Notes under the pieces: generated by a model
The model's database searches: none
What the model was told of the DNA's origin: nothing
The model's input: only the letters and a program-made list of their open reading frames with translations
Part shown: positions 1 to 10,996 of the stretch, piece by piece
Layout: every line of letters begins with the position of its first letter
How positions within the stretch are numbered: position 1 is the stretch's first letter
Made by a program: the position numbers and the translations under genes
DNA from: a beta proteobacterium AAP65
Lineage (GTDB): Bacteria > Pseudomonadota > Gammaproteobacteria > Burkholderiales > Burkholderiaceae_C
Assembly (NCBI GenBank): GCA_001295865.1
Contig: LJHW01000002.1
Location: 372,001 to 436,000, forward strand
DNA length: 64,000 nt
Direction: 5' to 3'

Positions 1-811
1 TGACGATCTCGCCGTCGTTGAAGCGCACGTAGGTGCCGTTGTAGGACAGGTCGGTGAGCTGGAAGCTGCCGCTGTGCCAATCAAGCCGCGCGTGCGAGCG
101 CGAAACGCGCGCATCGTCCACGCAGAAGGCCACCTGCGGGCTGCGGCCCAGCACCACGGGCATTTGCGCCGCGCCGAAGACGCGGTGCTGGCCGCCCCAC
201 ATCAGACGCAGGCCGTCGGGCTCGCGCACCTCGGTCACGTCGCCGAACTGCGTGGGTGCGACGTCCAGCGCGCCGCGGCGGCCGCCCATCACGTGCACCT
301 GCACCGGCTCGACCCGGCCCCGCAACACCAGGCGGTCGAGATTGCGGAAGCGCAGCTTCATCTCGGTGGCCAGGCCGACCATCACCTCGGCGGTGATGAG
401 GGTCTCGTTGTCACCGGCGTGGTCGAGCAGTCGGGCGGCCACGTTCACGGCGTCGCCGAAACAATCGCCGGCCATCTCCACCACTTCGCCGCGTGCCGCT
501 GCCACCTGCAAGCGCAAACCGCGCAGGCCCGAAGAGGCCCCGCGTTCGCTGCCGCGCGTGACCATGCCTTCCAGCACGTCGTGCATCTGCAGGGCCGCCT
601 GCACGGCCGCTGGCGGGTGGTCGAACACGGCCATGAGGCCGTCGCCGAGGGTCTTGACGACATGCCCGCCGTTGCCCGCCACCGGGCCGCCCAGGGCGTT
701 GACGCAGTGCGTCACCACCGAGGTGGCCTCGGCATTGCCCAGGGTCTCGTACAGGCCCGTGCTGCCGCGCAGGTCGGCAAACAGCACGGTGCGGTCCGAG
801 ATTCGGGTCAT
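1..811 (-). CDS. class III adenylate/guanylate cyclase with C-terminal FHA domain (partial, 3' end beyond left edge)
   Basis: Predicted to convert ATP or GTP to a cyclic nucleotide in the cytoplasm. From the ATG at 811 the reading frame stays open to the window edge. The catalytic domain fills about residues 1-170: the first metal site lies in FADLRGST, the second in KTLGDGLMAVF, and the transition-state Asn/Arg pair in GDAVNVAARL. After a linker comes an FHA domain with GRSP, VSRSHARL and SYNGTYV, the usual phosphothreonine-binding Gly-Arg, Ser-x-x-His and Asn-Gly positions. There is no transmembrane segment in the visible part. The start is 19 bases after the rpoD stop on the same strand, so co-transcription is likely. 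No clear ribosome binding site precedes the ATG. Whether ATP or GTP is used cannot be read reliably. Confidence 0.85.
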   Translation of the reverse strand, partial: MTRISDRTVLFADLRGSTGLYETLGNAEATSVVTHCVNALGGPVAGNGGHVVKTLGDGLMAVFDHPPAAVQAALQMHDVLEGMVTRGSERGASSGLRGLRLQVAAARGEVVEMAGDCFGDAVNVAARLLDHAGDNETLITAEVMVGLATEMKLRFRNLDRLVLRGRVEPVQVHVMGGRRGALDVAPTQFGDVTEVREPDGLRLMWGGQHRVFGAAQMPVVLGRSPQVAFCVDDARVSRSHARLDWHSGSFQLTDLSYNGTYVRFNDGEIV

Positions 812-830
812 CGCCGCGCGCCGCTTGCGG

Positions 831-3131
<2,301 letters not shown>

Positions 3132-3349
3132 GCGTTTCCTTGGTGCGTGAGAGGCGTCTGTCGCGGGGCGGGCTCTGGTGCCCATCGTCCCTCATCACGC
3201 TCCGGAGGTGGGTCGGCAGCCCTGCCACGGCAACACGTCAAAACGGCAGCGTGCCGTGTGGCGAATTCGACGGGCGGGTTCGGCTGGCGGTGCCTGGAGC
3301 GAGGGGGGCGCTGGGGCGGCGCAGAGGGCGCTTGCGCGGCAAACCGCGG

Positions 3350-3355
3350 ATTATA
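3350..3355 (-). promoter_or_regulatory. candidate -10 element of an rpoD promoter
   Basis: The minus strand reads TATAAT, an exact sigma-70 -10 hexamer, in the dnaG-rpoD spacer about 220 bases before the rpoD start. No good -35 hexamer is seen at 16-18 bases spacing (CAGCAT at 17). The call rests on the perfect -10 in a GC-rich spacer, so it is moderate only. Confidence 0.45.
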
Positions 3356-3420
3356 CCCAGCCACCCTCGGTAATGCTGGATGGCATGGGCCCACCAGCAG
3401 GCCCTGCAGGCCCTGCCGGC

Positions 3421-5265
3421 TCACCCCCCAGAAGCCGCCAAAGCTGCTTTCAGCCGTGCGATCTGCTCGTGCAGCGCACGCAGTCGCTGCAGATCGTCTG
3501 CGGTGGTGGCGCCGGCTTCCACCAGGGCCTGGGCCTGCTGGCCGAGGTGCTCCACCCACAGCCGCTGCATCACGCGCTGCAGGTCTTCGAAACCCTGCTC
3601 TTCGTCGGCCGCGGCGCTGGCCACCCAGGCGCGCGCAGCGTCGGCCCAGCTCTCGGGCGCCAGGGCCTCGTCGAGCGCGGCCCAGGTCTGCGGGCCGTGT
3701 TCCGTGAGCTGGCGCTCCAGCCACGCCACCGCCTCGCCGTGCACGCCGCCAAAGCCGTGCAGCAGCTCGTGGTCGGCGGGCGAGAGGCGTTCCCACCAAT
3801 CGCTGTGGCGCAGCAGCAGGCGCAGCGCCAGGTCGGCCGGCCCGGCCGGTGCGCGCCGGCCGGCCCGGCGCAGCGGCGCCTGCAGTGGCGGTGGGCCGCT
3901 GCGCGGGCGCTGCGCGGCGGGTGCCGGCGCCGCCGCGCCGCCCCACAGCGAAGACAGGTCGGCCAGCGCCAGCTGCGCCTGCCGCGCCAGCTCGGGCAGC
4001 AGCTGGCGCTTGAGCGCACCGTCGGGCAGTGCCATCCACAGTGGCTTGGCCTGCGCCAGCATGCGGGCACGGCCCTCGGCGCTGGAAAGATCGGCGTCTT
4101 CGGAGGCCAGCTCGATGAGCTGGCGCGACAGCGGCACGGCCTGCACCACCTGCTGCTCGAAGGCGGCGGCGCCGAGCTCGCGCACGTAGGTGTCGGGATC
4201 GTGCTCGGGCGGCAGGAAGAGGAACTTCACGCTGCGCAAGTCGGTGGCGTGGGGCAGGGCGGCTTCCAGCGCACGCGCTGCGGCGCGGCGGCCGGCCTTG
4301 TCGCCGTCGAAGCTGAAGACCACGCTGTCGGTGAAGCGGAAGAGCTTCTGCATGTGCTCGGGCGTGCAGGCCGTGCCCAGCGTGGCCACGGCGTTGGCAA
4401 AGCCGCTCTGGGCCAGGGCCACCACGTCCATGTAGCCCTCCACCACCAGCGCGTAACCCTTGTCGCGCAGCGCCTGGCGGGCTTCGAACAGGCCGTAGAG
4501 CTCACGCCCCTTGCTGAACACCGGCGTTTCCGGCGAGTTCATGTACTTGGGTTTGCTGTCGTCGAGCACGCGTCCGCCGAAGCCGATGACCTTGCCGTCG
4601 ACGCCGCGGATCGGGAACATCACGCGCTCGCGGAACCAGTCGTAGCGGCTGCCCTCACTGGCACCGCCGGCGGCCGGCGTGCCGCCGCCGTCATCGCCTT
4701 CACGCAGGCGCACGAGGCCGGCTTCTTCGAGCAGCGGGTCGTCGTAGTTCGCGAACACGCCAGCCAGCGTGCGCCAACCCGGCGGCGCGTAGCCCAGGCC
4801 GAAACGCGCCGCGATGACGCCCGTGAGGCCGCGCTTCTTGAGGTAATCGATGGCGCGCGGGTGGGCCTTGAGCTGGCCACGGTAGAAGTCGGCCGCGCGC
4901 TGCAGCACATCGCCCAGCGAGAGGCGGCGTTCGCGCAGCGTGTCGCGTTTCTGGCGTTCTTCGGGGCTGACCTGCTCTTCGGGCACCGCCAGGCCCACGC
5001 CCTGCGCCAGATCGCGCACCGCCTCCACAAAACTCAGGCCCAGGTGCTCGGTGAGAAAGCGGATGGCATCGCCGCTGGCGCCGCAGCCGAAGCAGTAATA
5101 GAACTGCTTGGACGGGCTGACCGAAAAGCTCGGCGATTTTTCGCCGTGGAAGGGGCACAGCCCCATGAAGTTGGCGCCGCCGCGCTTGAGCTCGACGTGG
5201 CGGCCGACCACGTCGACGATGTCGACGCGGGACAGCAGTTCTTGCAGAAAACCGGCAGGGATCAC
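3421..5265 (-). CDS. dnaG: DNA primase DnaG
   Basis: Synthesises RNA primers for replication and works with the DnaB helicase. The 614-residue protein has the N-terminal zinc finger (C37, H40, C58, C61 in CPFH...CFGC), the primase core with the TOPRIM glutamate in EGYMDVVAL and the acidic FDGDKAGRRAA loop, and a C-terminal helicase-interaction region from about residue 460. The start is a GTG at 5263-5265 overlapping the TGA of the upstream GGDEF-EAL gene as GTGA, implying translational coupling. rpsU, which usually precedes dnaG in proteobacteria, is absent here and its place is taken by the signalling gene. rpoD follows on the same strand. Confidence 0.97.
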   Translation of the reverse strand: MIPAGFLQELLSRVDIVDVVGRHVELKRGGANFMGLCPFHGEKSPSFSVSPSKQFYYCFGCGASGDAIRFLTEHLGLSFVEAVRDLAQGVGLAVPEEQVSPEERQKRDTLRERRLSLGDVLQRAADFYRGQLKAHPRAIDYLKKRGLTGVIAARFGLGYAPPGWRTLAGVFANYDDPLLEEAGLVRLREGDDGGGTPAAGGASEGSRYDWFRERVMFPIRGVDGKVIGFGGRVLDDSKPKYMNSPETPVFSKGRELYGLFEARQALRDKGYALVVEGYMDVVALAQSGFANAVATLGTACTPEHMQKLFRFTDSVVFSFDGDKAGRRAAARALEAALPHATDLRSVKFLFLPPEHDPDTYVRELGAAAFEQQVVQAVPLSRQLIELASEDADLSSAEGRARMLAQAKPLWMALPDGALKRQLLPELARQAQLALADLSSLWGGAAAPAPAAQRPRSGPPPLQAPLRRAGRRAPAGPADLALRLLLRHSDWWERLSPADHELLHGFGGVHGEAVAWLERQLTEHGPQTWAALDEALAPESWADAARAWVASAAADEEQGFEDLQRVMQRLWVEHLGQQAQALVEAGATTADDLQRLRALHEQIARLKAALAASGG

Positions 5266-8200
5266 CCGCCGAGTCTAGCCACCGCGGCTGCGCCGCCAGC
5301 CCCGGGCCCGCCGCCCGGCAGGATGCCGCCATAGCCGCGCACCCAGGCCGCCACCTCTTCCACCGGCATGGGCGCGGCGATGCCCGTGCCCTGGCCGATG
5401 CGGCAACCCAGCTCCAGCAGCGTGCGGGCCTGCTCGGCGTGTTCCACACCTTCGGCCACGACGGTGCAGCCGAAGGTGCGGGCCAGGCCGATCACACCTT
5501 CGACGATGGCGCGGTCTTGCGTGTCGTCGAGCATGTGGTGCACGAAGCTGCGGTCGATCTTCAGCACGTCCACCGGCAGGCGCTTGAGGTAGGCCAGCGT
5601 CGAGTAACCGGTGCCGAAGTCGTCGAGCGCGAACTTCACGCCGGCGGCCTGGCAGCGCGCCACCAGCGCCGAGGTGGCGTCGATGTCGGCATGGGCCACG
5701 GTCTCCAGCATCTCCAGCTCCAGGTGCGGGGCCAGCGGCTCGGCGTGGCGGGCCAGCAGTTCGGTCAGGCGCTGCGCGAAATCGGGCTCTTGCAGGTGGC
5801 GCGCCGAGACGTTGACACTGACCGAAAAATCGAAGCCATCGCGCCGCCAGCTCGCCAGGTGTTCGAGCGCGCGCGAGAGCACCCAGTCGCCCACGCTGGA
5901 CGACAGCCCCGTGGTCTCGATCAGCGGCAGGAATTGCAGCGGCGCCACCAGACCTTGCTGCGGATGCTCCCAGCGCAGCAGTGCCTCGAAGCCCAGCACG
6001 CGGCCGCTGGCCATGTCGACCTTGGGTTGGTAGAAGAGCACGAACTCCTGCTGGTCCAGCGCTTCCTGGATGCGGCCCAGCGCCATCACACGCTGCTCGG
6101 CACGGCGGCGGTGCTCGGGGTCGAAAAAGAGGTAGCCGTTGCGGCCGGCCTGCTTGGCGCCGTACATCGCGTTGTCGGCGTGGCGCAGCAGGGTGTCTGC
6201 GTCGCTGCGGTCGATGGGGTAGACCGTGGCGCCCATGCTGGCGGTGATCTGCACGGGCTCGTGCGTGGGGTCGACCACGTAGGGCTGCGACACCACGCGC
6301 AGCACACGTTCCACGGCCAGCCGGCCTTCTTCCAGCGTGCCGGCGCGCAGCAGCATCACGAACTCGTCGCCGCCCAGGCGCGCGGCGATGTCGGTCCAGT
6401 GCTCGCGGCTGCGCAGGGCGCTGCGCAGGCGGTCGGCCAGTTCGGCCAGCAGGCGGTCGCCGGCGGCGTGCCCGTGGCGGTCGTTGACGGGTTTGAAGCG
6501 GTCGAGGTCGAGGTAACACACGACGAGCAGGTAACCGTCGCGGTCGGCCGAGCGCATGGCCTCGTCCATCAGTGCCGACAGCCGCGTGCGGTTGGGCAGG
6601 CGCGTGAGTTCGTCGAAGTGGGCCTGGCGTTCGAGCTGGTCGCGCTGGCTGTGCTGCTCGGTGACGTCGCTGATCACCAGCACGTGGTACTGCCGCGGGT
6701 CGCTGCTGCCGGCCGGCGCCGGCACGGTGCTGATGGTGGCGTGCAGCATGCAGGGCGTGCCGTCGCGCCGGCGTTCGAGCAATTCGCCGCGCCAATGGCC
6801 GTGGTCGCGCAGGCTCACCCACATGGCCGCGCGCTGCTCGCGCGCCACCGGGTCTTCGGGCGCGGGGCGCAGCAGCGAAGGCACGGTGCCGATGAGCTCT
6901 TCGCGCGGCACACCGAGGATCTGCGTGTAGGCCGGGTTGACATCGAGCGCGCGCAGGTCGGGGTCGGTGATCAGCAGGCCCTCGTGCAGGTGCTGGAAGA
7001 GGCTGGCCGACAGCCGCTGGCGCTCGAGCGCCTCGCGTTTGTCCTGCATGTCGGCCAGCGTGGCCAGCAGGCGCAGTGGGTGGCCGGCGCCGTCGCGCTC
7101 GATGACCATCAAGGTCACTTCGGCCCAGCGCCAGCCACCGCCGGCGCCAGGCATGCGCAGCTCCAGCTCGCGCCGGCCGGTGTGGCCGCTGCTGAGCGCC
7201 TGCACGGCCTCGTCGAGCAGGGGCTGGTCTTCGGGGTGCAGGCGGGCGCGCCAGGCCGTGGGGGTCCAGGCCGGTGCGCCGTGCCCGCTGAGCGTGCGCC
7301 AGGCGCTGGAGGCAAAACTCTCGCCACTGTCGAGGTGCCAGTCGGCCACGCCCAGGCGCGAGCCGTCGAGCGCCCATTCCCAGCGTTGTGAACGTGCCCG
7401 CCACTGCACCGTGGCGGCATGCGCCAGCAGCACCAGGCCCAGCGTGCCGGCCAGCCACACCCCCAGCACCGCGTGGGCGGCGCTGTCCGGCCAGGCGGCA
7501 CCGGCCGCGGTGCCCACGCTGCCGTCACCGAGGCCGCCCGCGGCCATCAGGCCGACGAGCAGCACGCCACAGCTGGCCCAGGTGAACTGTTCACGCAGGG
7601 CCAGCAGGGCCAGCAGCAGGGGCGCGCCCACGAGGCCGAGCGCCAGCACGGCCGGTGAGCGTGTGTCGGTGGCCCAGGCCATCAGCGCGATGGCCAGCGC
7701 CAGGCCGAGCAAACCCAGTGCGCTGCGCCAGCCGGGCAGCACACGCTGCGGGGTGTTGAGCAGGCTGCGGTCCAATGCCAGCGCGGCGCTGGCGGTGGCC
7801 ACGGTGCCCAGCACCAGGGCCATCCAGCCTGTGCCCATCTGCGCCAGCCACGTGCCGGTGCGGCCGCTGCCCGAGCCCGGGCCGGCCAGCACGCCCAGCC
7901 AGGCCGCGGTGAACAAGGCCACGGGTGGCGCCACGACGCTGAGCACGACGCTGACGAGCGCCGCGATGTCGTGCGCGCGGTCGAGACGGGTGTCGAAACG
8001 CAGGTGCCGCAGCACCAGCCAGCCGCCGGCCGTGCCGGCCGCCACGGCCGCCGTGCACAGCAGGCTGAGCAAGGGCGGTTGGCCCAGGCTCAGCAGCGCC
8101 ATCAGCAGCCCCAGCAGGGCGCCCAGCCAGGCCGCCAAGCCGCCGCGCCAGCGCGCCGCCAGCGCCAGGCCGGCGGGCAGGGCCGCGGCCGACCAGGGCG

Positions 8201-8360
8201 CCAGCGCCGGCAGGCTCCAGGCGCCGGCGGTGGCCAGGAGCAGCGAGGCCAGCGCCAGCCCCGCGCCGCGCACCAGCATCAGGGCGCGGGTGTGCCACGT
8301 TGCCACCCGCAGCGACAGCGGTGCACCGCCGCGGGGGCCGAGCGTGGGTTGTTCGTTCAA
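5262..8360 (-). CDS. membrane GGDEF-EAL protein with MASE1-like sensor and PAS domain
   Basis: Putative c-di-GMP synthesis/degradation enzyme at the inner membrane. The N-terminal ~320 residues are a string of hydrophobic helices resembling MASE1-type integral sensors. Two PAS-type segments follow, one containing GLLITDPDLRALDVNPAY. The GGDEF domain (about residue 660) has an intact LGGDEF, but the usual inhibitory RxxD position reads HWTD. The EAL domain has GFEALLRWEHP, SVNVSARHL, DDFGTGYSTL and DVLKIDRSFV, so the phosphodiesterase residues look complete. The longest frame starts at a TTG without a clear ribosome binding site; the ATG at residue 28 (position 8279) is an alternative. The 3' end is coupled to dnaG through GTGA. 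The balance of the two activities cannot be told from sequence. Confidence 0.9.
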   Translation of the reverse strand: MNEQPTLGPRGGAPLSLRVATWHTRALMLVRGAGLALASLLLATAGAWSLPALAPWSAAALPAGLALAARWRGGLAAWLGALLGLLMALLSLGQPPLLSLLCTAAVAAGTAGGWLVLRHLRFDTRLDRAHDIAALVSVVLSVVAPPVALFTAAWLGVLAGPGSGSGRTGTWLAQMGTGWMALVLGTVATASAALALDRSLLNTPQRVLPGWRSALGLLGLALAIALMAWATDTRSPAVLALGLVGAPLLLALLALREQFTWASCGVLLVGLMAAGGLGDGSVGTAAGAAWPDSAAHAVLGVWLAGTLGLVLLAHAATVQWRARSQRWEWALDGSRLGVADWHLDSGESFASSAWRTLSGHGAPAWTPTAWRARLHPEDQPLLDEAVQALSSGHTGRRELELRMPGAGGGWRWAEVTLMVIERDGAGHPLRLLATLADMQDKREALERQRLSASLFQHLHEGLLITDPDLRALDVNPAYTQILGVPREELIGTVPSLLRPAPEDPVAREQRAAMWVSLRDHGHWRGELLERRRDGTPCMLHATISTVPAPAGSSDPRQYHVLVISDVTEQHSQRDQLERQAHFDELTRLPNRTRLSALMDEAMRSADRDGYLLVVCYLDLDRFKPVNDRHGHAAGDRLLAELADRLRSALRSREHWTDIAARLGGDEFVMLLRAGTLEEGRLAVERVLRVVSQPYVVDPTHEPVQITASMGATVYPIDRSDADTLLRHADNAMYGAKQAGRNGYLFFDPEHRRRAEQRVMALGRIQEALDQQEFVLFYQPKVDMASGRVLGFEALLRWEHPQQGLVAPLQFLPLIETTGLSSSVGDWVLSRALEHLASWRRDGFDFSVSVNVSARHLQEPDFAQRLTELLARHAEPLAPHLELEMLETVAHADIDATSALVARCQAAGVKFALDDFGTGYSTLAYLKRLPVDVLKIDRSFVHHMLDDTQDRAIVEGVIGLARTFGCTVVAEGVEHAEQARTLLELGCRIGQGTGIAAPMPVEEVAAWVRGYGGILPGGGPGAGGAAAVARLGG

Positions 8361-8424
8361 GGGGACAAAGGGGCGAAACGCAGCCCGGCCCGGGGTCGGG
8401 CCTGCAGGGTGCGCCGGCGCCGGT

Positions 8425-8739
8425 TCAGACGGCGAAGTCGGACAGCTGCGCGCCGCCGGCCAGTGCGGCAGTCAACCACTTGGGCTTGAGGCCGCGGCCG
8501 CTCCAGCTGTCGCCAGTGGCGGGGTTGCGGTATTTGGCGGCCACCTTGCTGGTGGCCGCCTTCTTGGCCGGCGCCAGGGGTTTGGCGGCGCCGATGTCGG
8601 CCAGCGTCAAACCGTATTCAGCCATCAACGCGCGGACCTTGGCGATGGCCTCACCGCGCTGCTCGCGCTGGAAATCGGCAATCTGGCGCTCGAGTGCGGC
8701 TTTCTGGGCGAGCAACTGGTTCAGGGTGTCTTGGGACAT
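8425..8739 (-). CDS. H-NS family nucleoid-associated protein
   Basis: A 104-residue DNA-binding protein of the H-NS/BpH3 type common in Burkholderiales, expected to bind AT-rich DNA and silence acquired genes. The N-terminal half (about residues 1-45, SQDTLNQLLAQKAALERQ) is a charged helical oligomerisation region. The C-terminus carries the diagnostic motif YRNPATGDSWSGRGLKPKWL, where SGRGLKP forms the minor-groove loop. A linker rich in Ala, Lys and Pro joins the halves. The ATG at 8739 is chosen because GGAG lies 9 bases upstream; a longer frame to 8802 has no such signal. It stands alone between yggX and the GGDEF-EAL gene. Confidence 0.93.
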   Translation of the reverse strand: MSQDTLNQLLAQKAALERQIADFQREQRGEAIAKVRALMAEYGLTLADIGAAKPLAPAKKAATSKVAAKYRNPATGDSWSGRGLKPKWLTAALAGGAQLSDFAV

Positions 8740-8832
8740 GGTCAAACGCTCCGTTGCAGTGGGGATGGCGGAATATACGCGGCGGTGCTGTCGCGGCCCC
8801 ACCCGATATGCCCTGCGAGCCTCGCCGGTTAC

Positions 8833-9105
8833 TCAGGCCGCCGGTGGCACATACCCTGCCGGCTTGTCCGCATCGCCACCAAACAAGAACTGCTCCATCT
8901 GCCGCGCCAGATACTGCCGGGCGCGCGCGTCAGCGAGGTTCAGGCGGTTTTCGTTGACGAGCATCGTCTGGTGTTTTTTCCAGGCCTCGAAGGCCTCTTT
9001 GGAAATGTTTTCGTAGATGCGCTTGCCGAGTTCACCGGGGTAGGGCGAAAACCCCAGGCCTTCGGCTTCTTTCTTGAGATACACACACTGCACCATGCGG
9101 GCCAT
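8833..9105 (-). CDS. yggX: Fe(2+)-trafficking / oxidative damage protection protein YggX
   Basis: Small cytoplasmic protein that limits oxidative damage to iron-sulfur clusters and may help iron trafficking. The 90-residue protein starts [16 protein letters not shown], with the family's conserved Cys at position 7, followed by [18 protein letters not shown] and a C-terminal helix ending MEQFLFG. The ATG at 9105 is supported by GGAAG 8 bases upstream and by family length; the frame extends further upstream without support. It begins 14 bases after the argA stop, so the two are probably co-transcribed. Confidence 0.96.
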   Translation of the reverse strand: MARMVQCVYLKKEAEGLGFSPYPGELGKRIYENISKEAFEAWKKHQTMLVNENRLNLADARARQYLARQMEQFLFGGDADKPAGYVPPAA

Positions 9106-9119
9106 GAGACGGTCTTCCT

Positions 9120-10457
9120 TCAGAGTTTCTTGACCAGCACTTGCGAGCGCCGGTCCCAGTTGTATTTGCGTTTGCGCGCTTCCGGCAACCATTCCGGGTC
9201 GACGGGCGTGAAACCGCGTTTGATGAACCAATGCATCGTGCGCGTGGTGAGCACGAAGATACTGTCGAAACCGCCGGCGCGGGCGCGCTGCTCGATGCGC
9301 TTGAGCAGCCTTTCGCCGTCGCCCTGGCCCTGGCTCAGCGGCGAGACGGTGAGCGCCGCCATCTCGGCGGTTTTTGCTTCGGGGTAGGGGTAAAGCGCGG
9401 CGCAGCCGAAGATGATGCCGTCGTGCTCCACCACGCTGTAGTAGCTGATGTCGCGTTCGATTTCGGTGCGCTCGCGGCGCACCAGCGTGCCGTCGCGCTC
9501 AAACGGCTCGATGAGCTGCAGGATGCCGCCGACGTCGTCGCTGGTGGCTTCGCGCAGGCTTTCGAGCTTTTCGTCCACCACCATGGTGCCCACGCCGTCG
9601 TGCGTGAACACCTCCAGCAGCAGCGCGCCGTCTGTGGCGTAGGGCAGGATGTGGCTGCGTTCCACGCCGGCCTCGCAGGCCTTCACGCAGTGCTGCAGAT
9701 AAAAGGCCGTGTCGGTGGGCAGCGTGGGCGGGGGCAGGGCGGCGAGCAGGCGCTTGGCGTCTGCCAGTGCAAGTTCGGTGTCGATGCTGCTTTCGGCATC
9801 GGCTTGGTCTTCGCGGATGCCGGGCATCTCGGTCATGAAAACCAGCTTGTCGGCCTGCAGCGCCACCGCCGTGGCCGTGGCCACATCTTCCATCGTCAGG
9901 TTGAAGGCTTCGCCCGTGGGGCTGAAGCCGAAGGGCGAGAGCAGCACCAGCGCGCCGATGTCGATGGCGCGGCGGATGGCCAGCGAATCAACACGCCGCA
10001 CCAGGCCGCTGTGGATGAAGTCGATGCCGTCGACGATGCCCACCGGTCTGGCGGTGAGGAAGTTGCCCGAGACCACGCGCACGGTGGCGTTGGCCATGGG
10101 CGTGTTGGGCAGGCCCTGGCTGAACGCGGCTTCGATCTCGAAGCGCAGCTGGCCCGCCGCTTCTTGCGCGGCGTCAAGGGCCACCGGGTCGGTGATGCGG
10201 ATGCCGCGGTGGTAACGCGAGACGTGGCCCTTGGCGGCGAGCTGCTCCGTCACCTGCGGGCGGAAGCCGTGCACCATCACCAGCTTGATGCCCATGGCGT
10301 GCAGGATGGCCAGGTCTTGCACGAAGGTGTTGAGTTTGCCGGCGGCAATGGCTTCGCCAGCCAGCGCCACCACGAAGGTCTTGCCGCGGTAGGCGTGGAT
10401 GTACGGCGCCACGGCGCGGAACCACGGAACGAAGGTGTGCGGGAAGACGAGGCTCAT
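9120..10457 (-). CDS. argA: amino-acid N-acetyltransferase ArgA (N-acetylglutamate synthase)
   Basis: First enzyme of arginine biosynthesis, transferring acetyl from acetyl-CoA to glutamate. The 445-residue protein has an N-terminal amino-acid-kinase-fold domain (about 1-290; [26 protein letters not shown]), which in this family carries arginine feedback control, and a C-terminal GNAT domain (about 300-445) with [16 protein letters not shown] as the acetyl-CoA loop. The start MSLVFPHTF at 10457 fits the family; the open frame continues 17 residues upstream. It is divergent from the VOC gene at 10574 and followed by yggX after 14 bases. Confidence 0.96.
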   Translation of the reverse strand: MSLVFPHTFVPWFRAVAPYIHAYRGKTFVVALAGEAIAAGKLNTFVQDLAILHAMGIKLVMVHGFRPQVTEQLAAKGHVSRYHRGIRITDPVALDAAQEAAGQLRFEIEAAFSQGLPNTPMANATVRVVSGNFLTARPVGIVDGIDFIHSGLVRRVDSLAIRRAIDIGALVLLSPFGFSPTGEAFNLTMEDVATATAVALQADKLVFMTEMPGIREDQADAESSIDTELALADAKRLLAALPPPTLPTDTAFYLQHCVKACEAGVERSHILPYATDGALLLEVFTHDGVGTMVVDEKLESLREATSDDVGGILQLIEPFERDGTLVRRERTEIERDISYYSVVEHDGIIFGCAALYPYPEAKTAEMAALTVSPLSQGQGDGERLLKRIEQRARAGGFDSIFVLTTRTMHWFIKRGFTPVDPEWLPEARKRKYNWDRRSQVLVKKL

Positions 10458-10573
10458 GAGGGGGCCGACATCTGGGGGTCGACAGGTGGGCCGATTGTGC
10501 AGCAGCATGCTGGCCCCTCAACCCGCGCGCACGGCCCGCCGGGCCTGCCGAGACCGACCCCCAGGAGCCCAGG

Positions 10574-10957
10574 ATGGACGTCTTCAAGACCCACGGTGCC
10601 TTCAGCTGGAGCGAGCTGACCACCCCCGACCCGGCCGCCGCCGCCGCCTTCTACGGCGAACTCTTCGGCTGGTCCGTCAAGGCCCCCGACCCCAACATGG
10701 CCGACTACCGTGTGGCCTCGCTGGGCGAGACCATGGTGGCCGGCATCTGTGCGCCCTTCCCGGACGCCCCGCCGGCGCCGCCGCACTGGGGCGCCTACGT
10801 CACGGTGGACAACGCCGACGCCAGCGCCGCCAAGTGCGCCGCGCTGGGTGGCAAGGTACTCGTGCCGCCGATGGACGTGCCCACGGTCGGCCGCATGGCC
10901 GTGCTGCAAGACCCGCAGGGTGCGGTGTTCAGCGTGATGACCTACAGCGAGAGCTGA
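10574..10957 (+). CDS. VOC (glyoxalase/dioxygenase-fold) family protein
   Basis: A 127-residue single-module vicinal-oxygen-chelate protein. It opens with a beta strand and the TPDPAAAAAFYGELFGW helix typical of this fold, has a mid-protein HWGAYVTVDNADA strand starting the second half, and ends with AVLQDPQGAVFSVMTY, the characteristic DP-x-G-x-x-F terminal strand. AGGAG lies just upstream of the ATG. Members range from glyoxalases to antibiotic-binding proteins, so the substrate is unknown. It is followed by hrpA after 39 bases on the same strand, so the two may be co-transcribed, although hrpA is not an obvious functional partner. Confidence 0.85.
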   Translation: MDVFKTHGAFSWSELTTPDPAAAAAFYGELFGWSVKAPDPNMADYRVASLGETMVAGICAPFPDAPPAPPHWGAYVTVDNADASAAKCAALGGKVLVPPMDVPTVGRMAVLQDPQGAVFSVMTYSES

Positions 10958-10996
10958 ACAGCGCCGCGGGCCGGGCGCGGAGATAATCCGCCGCCC

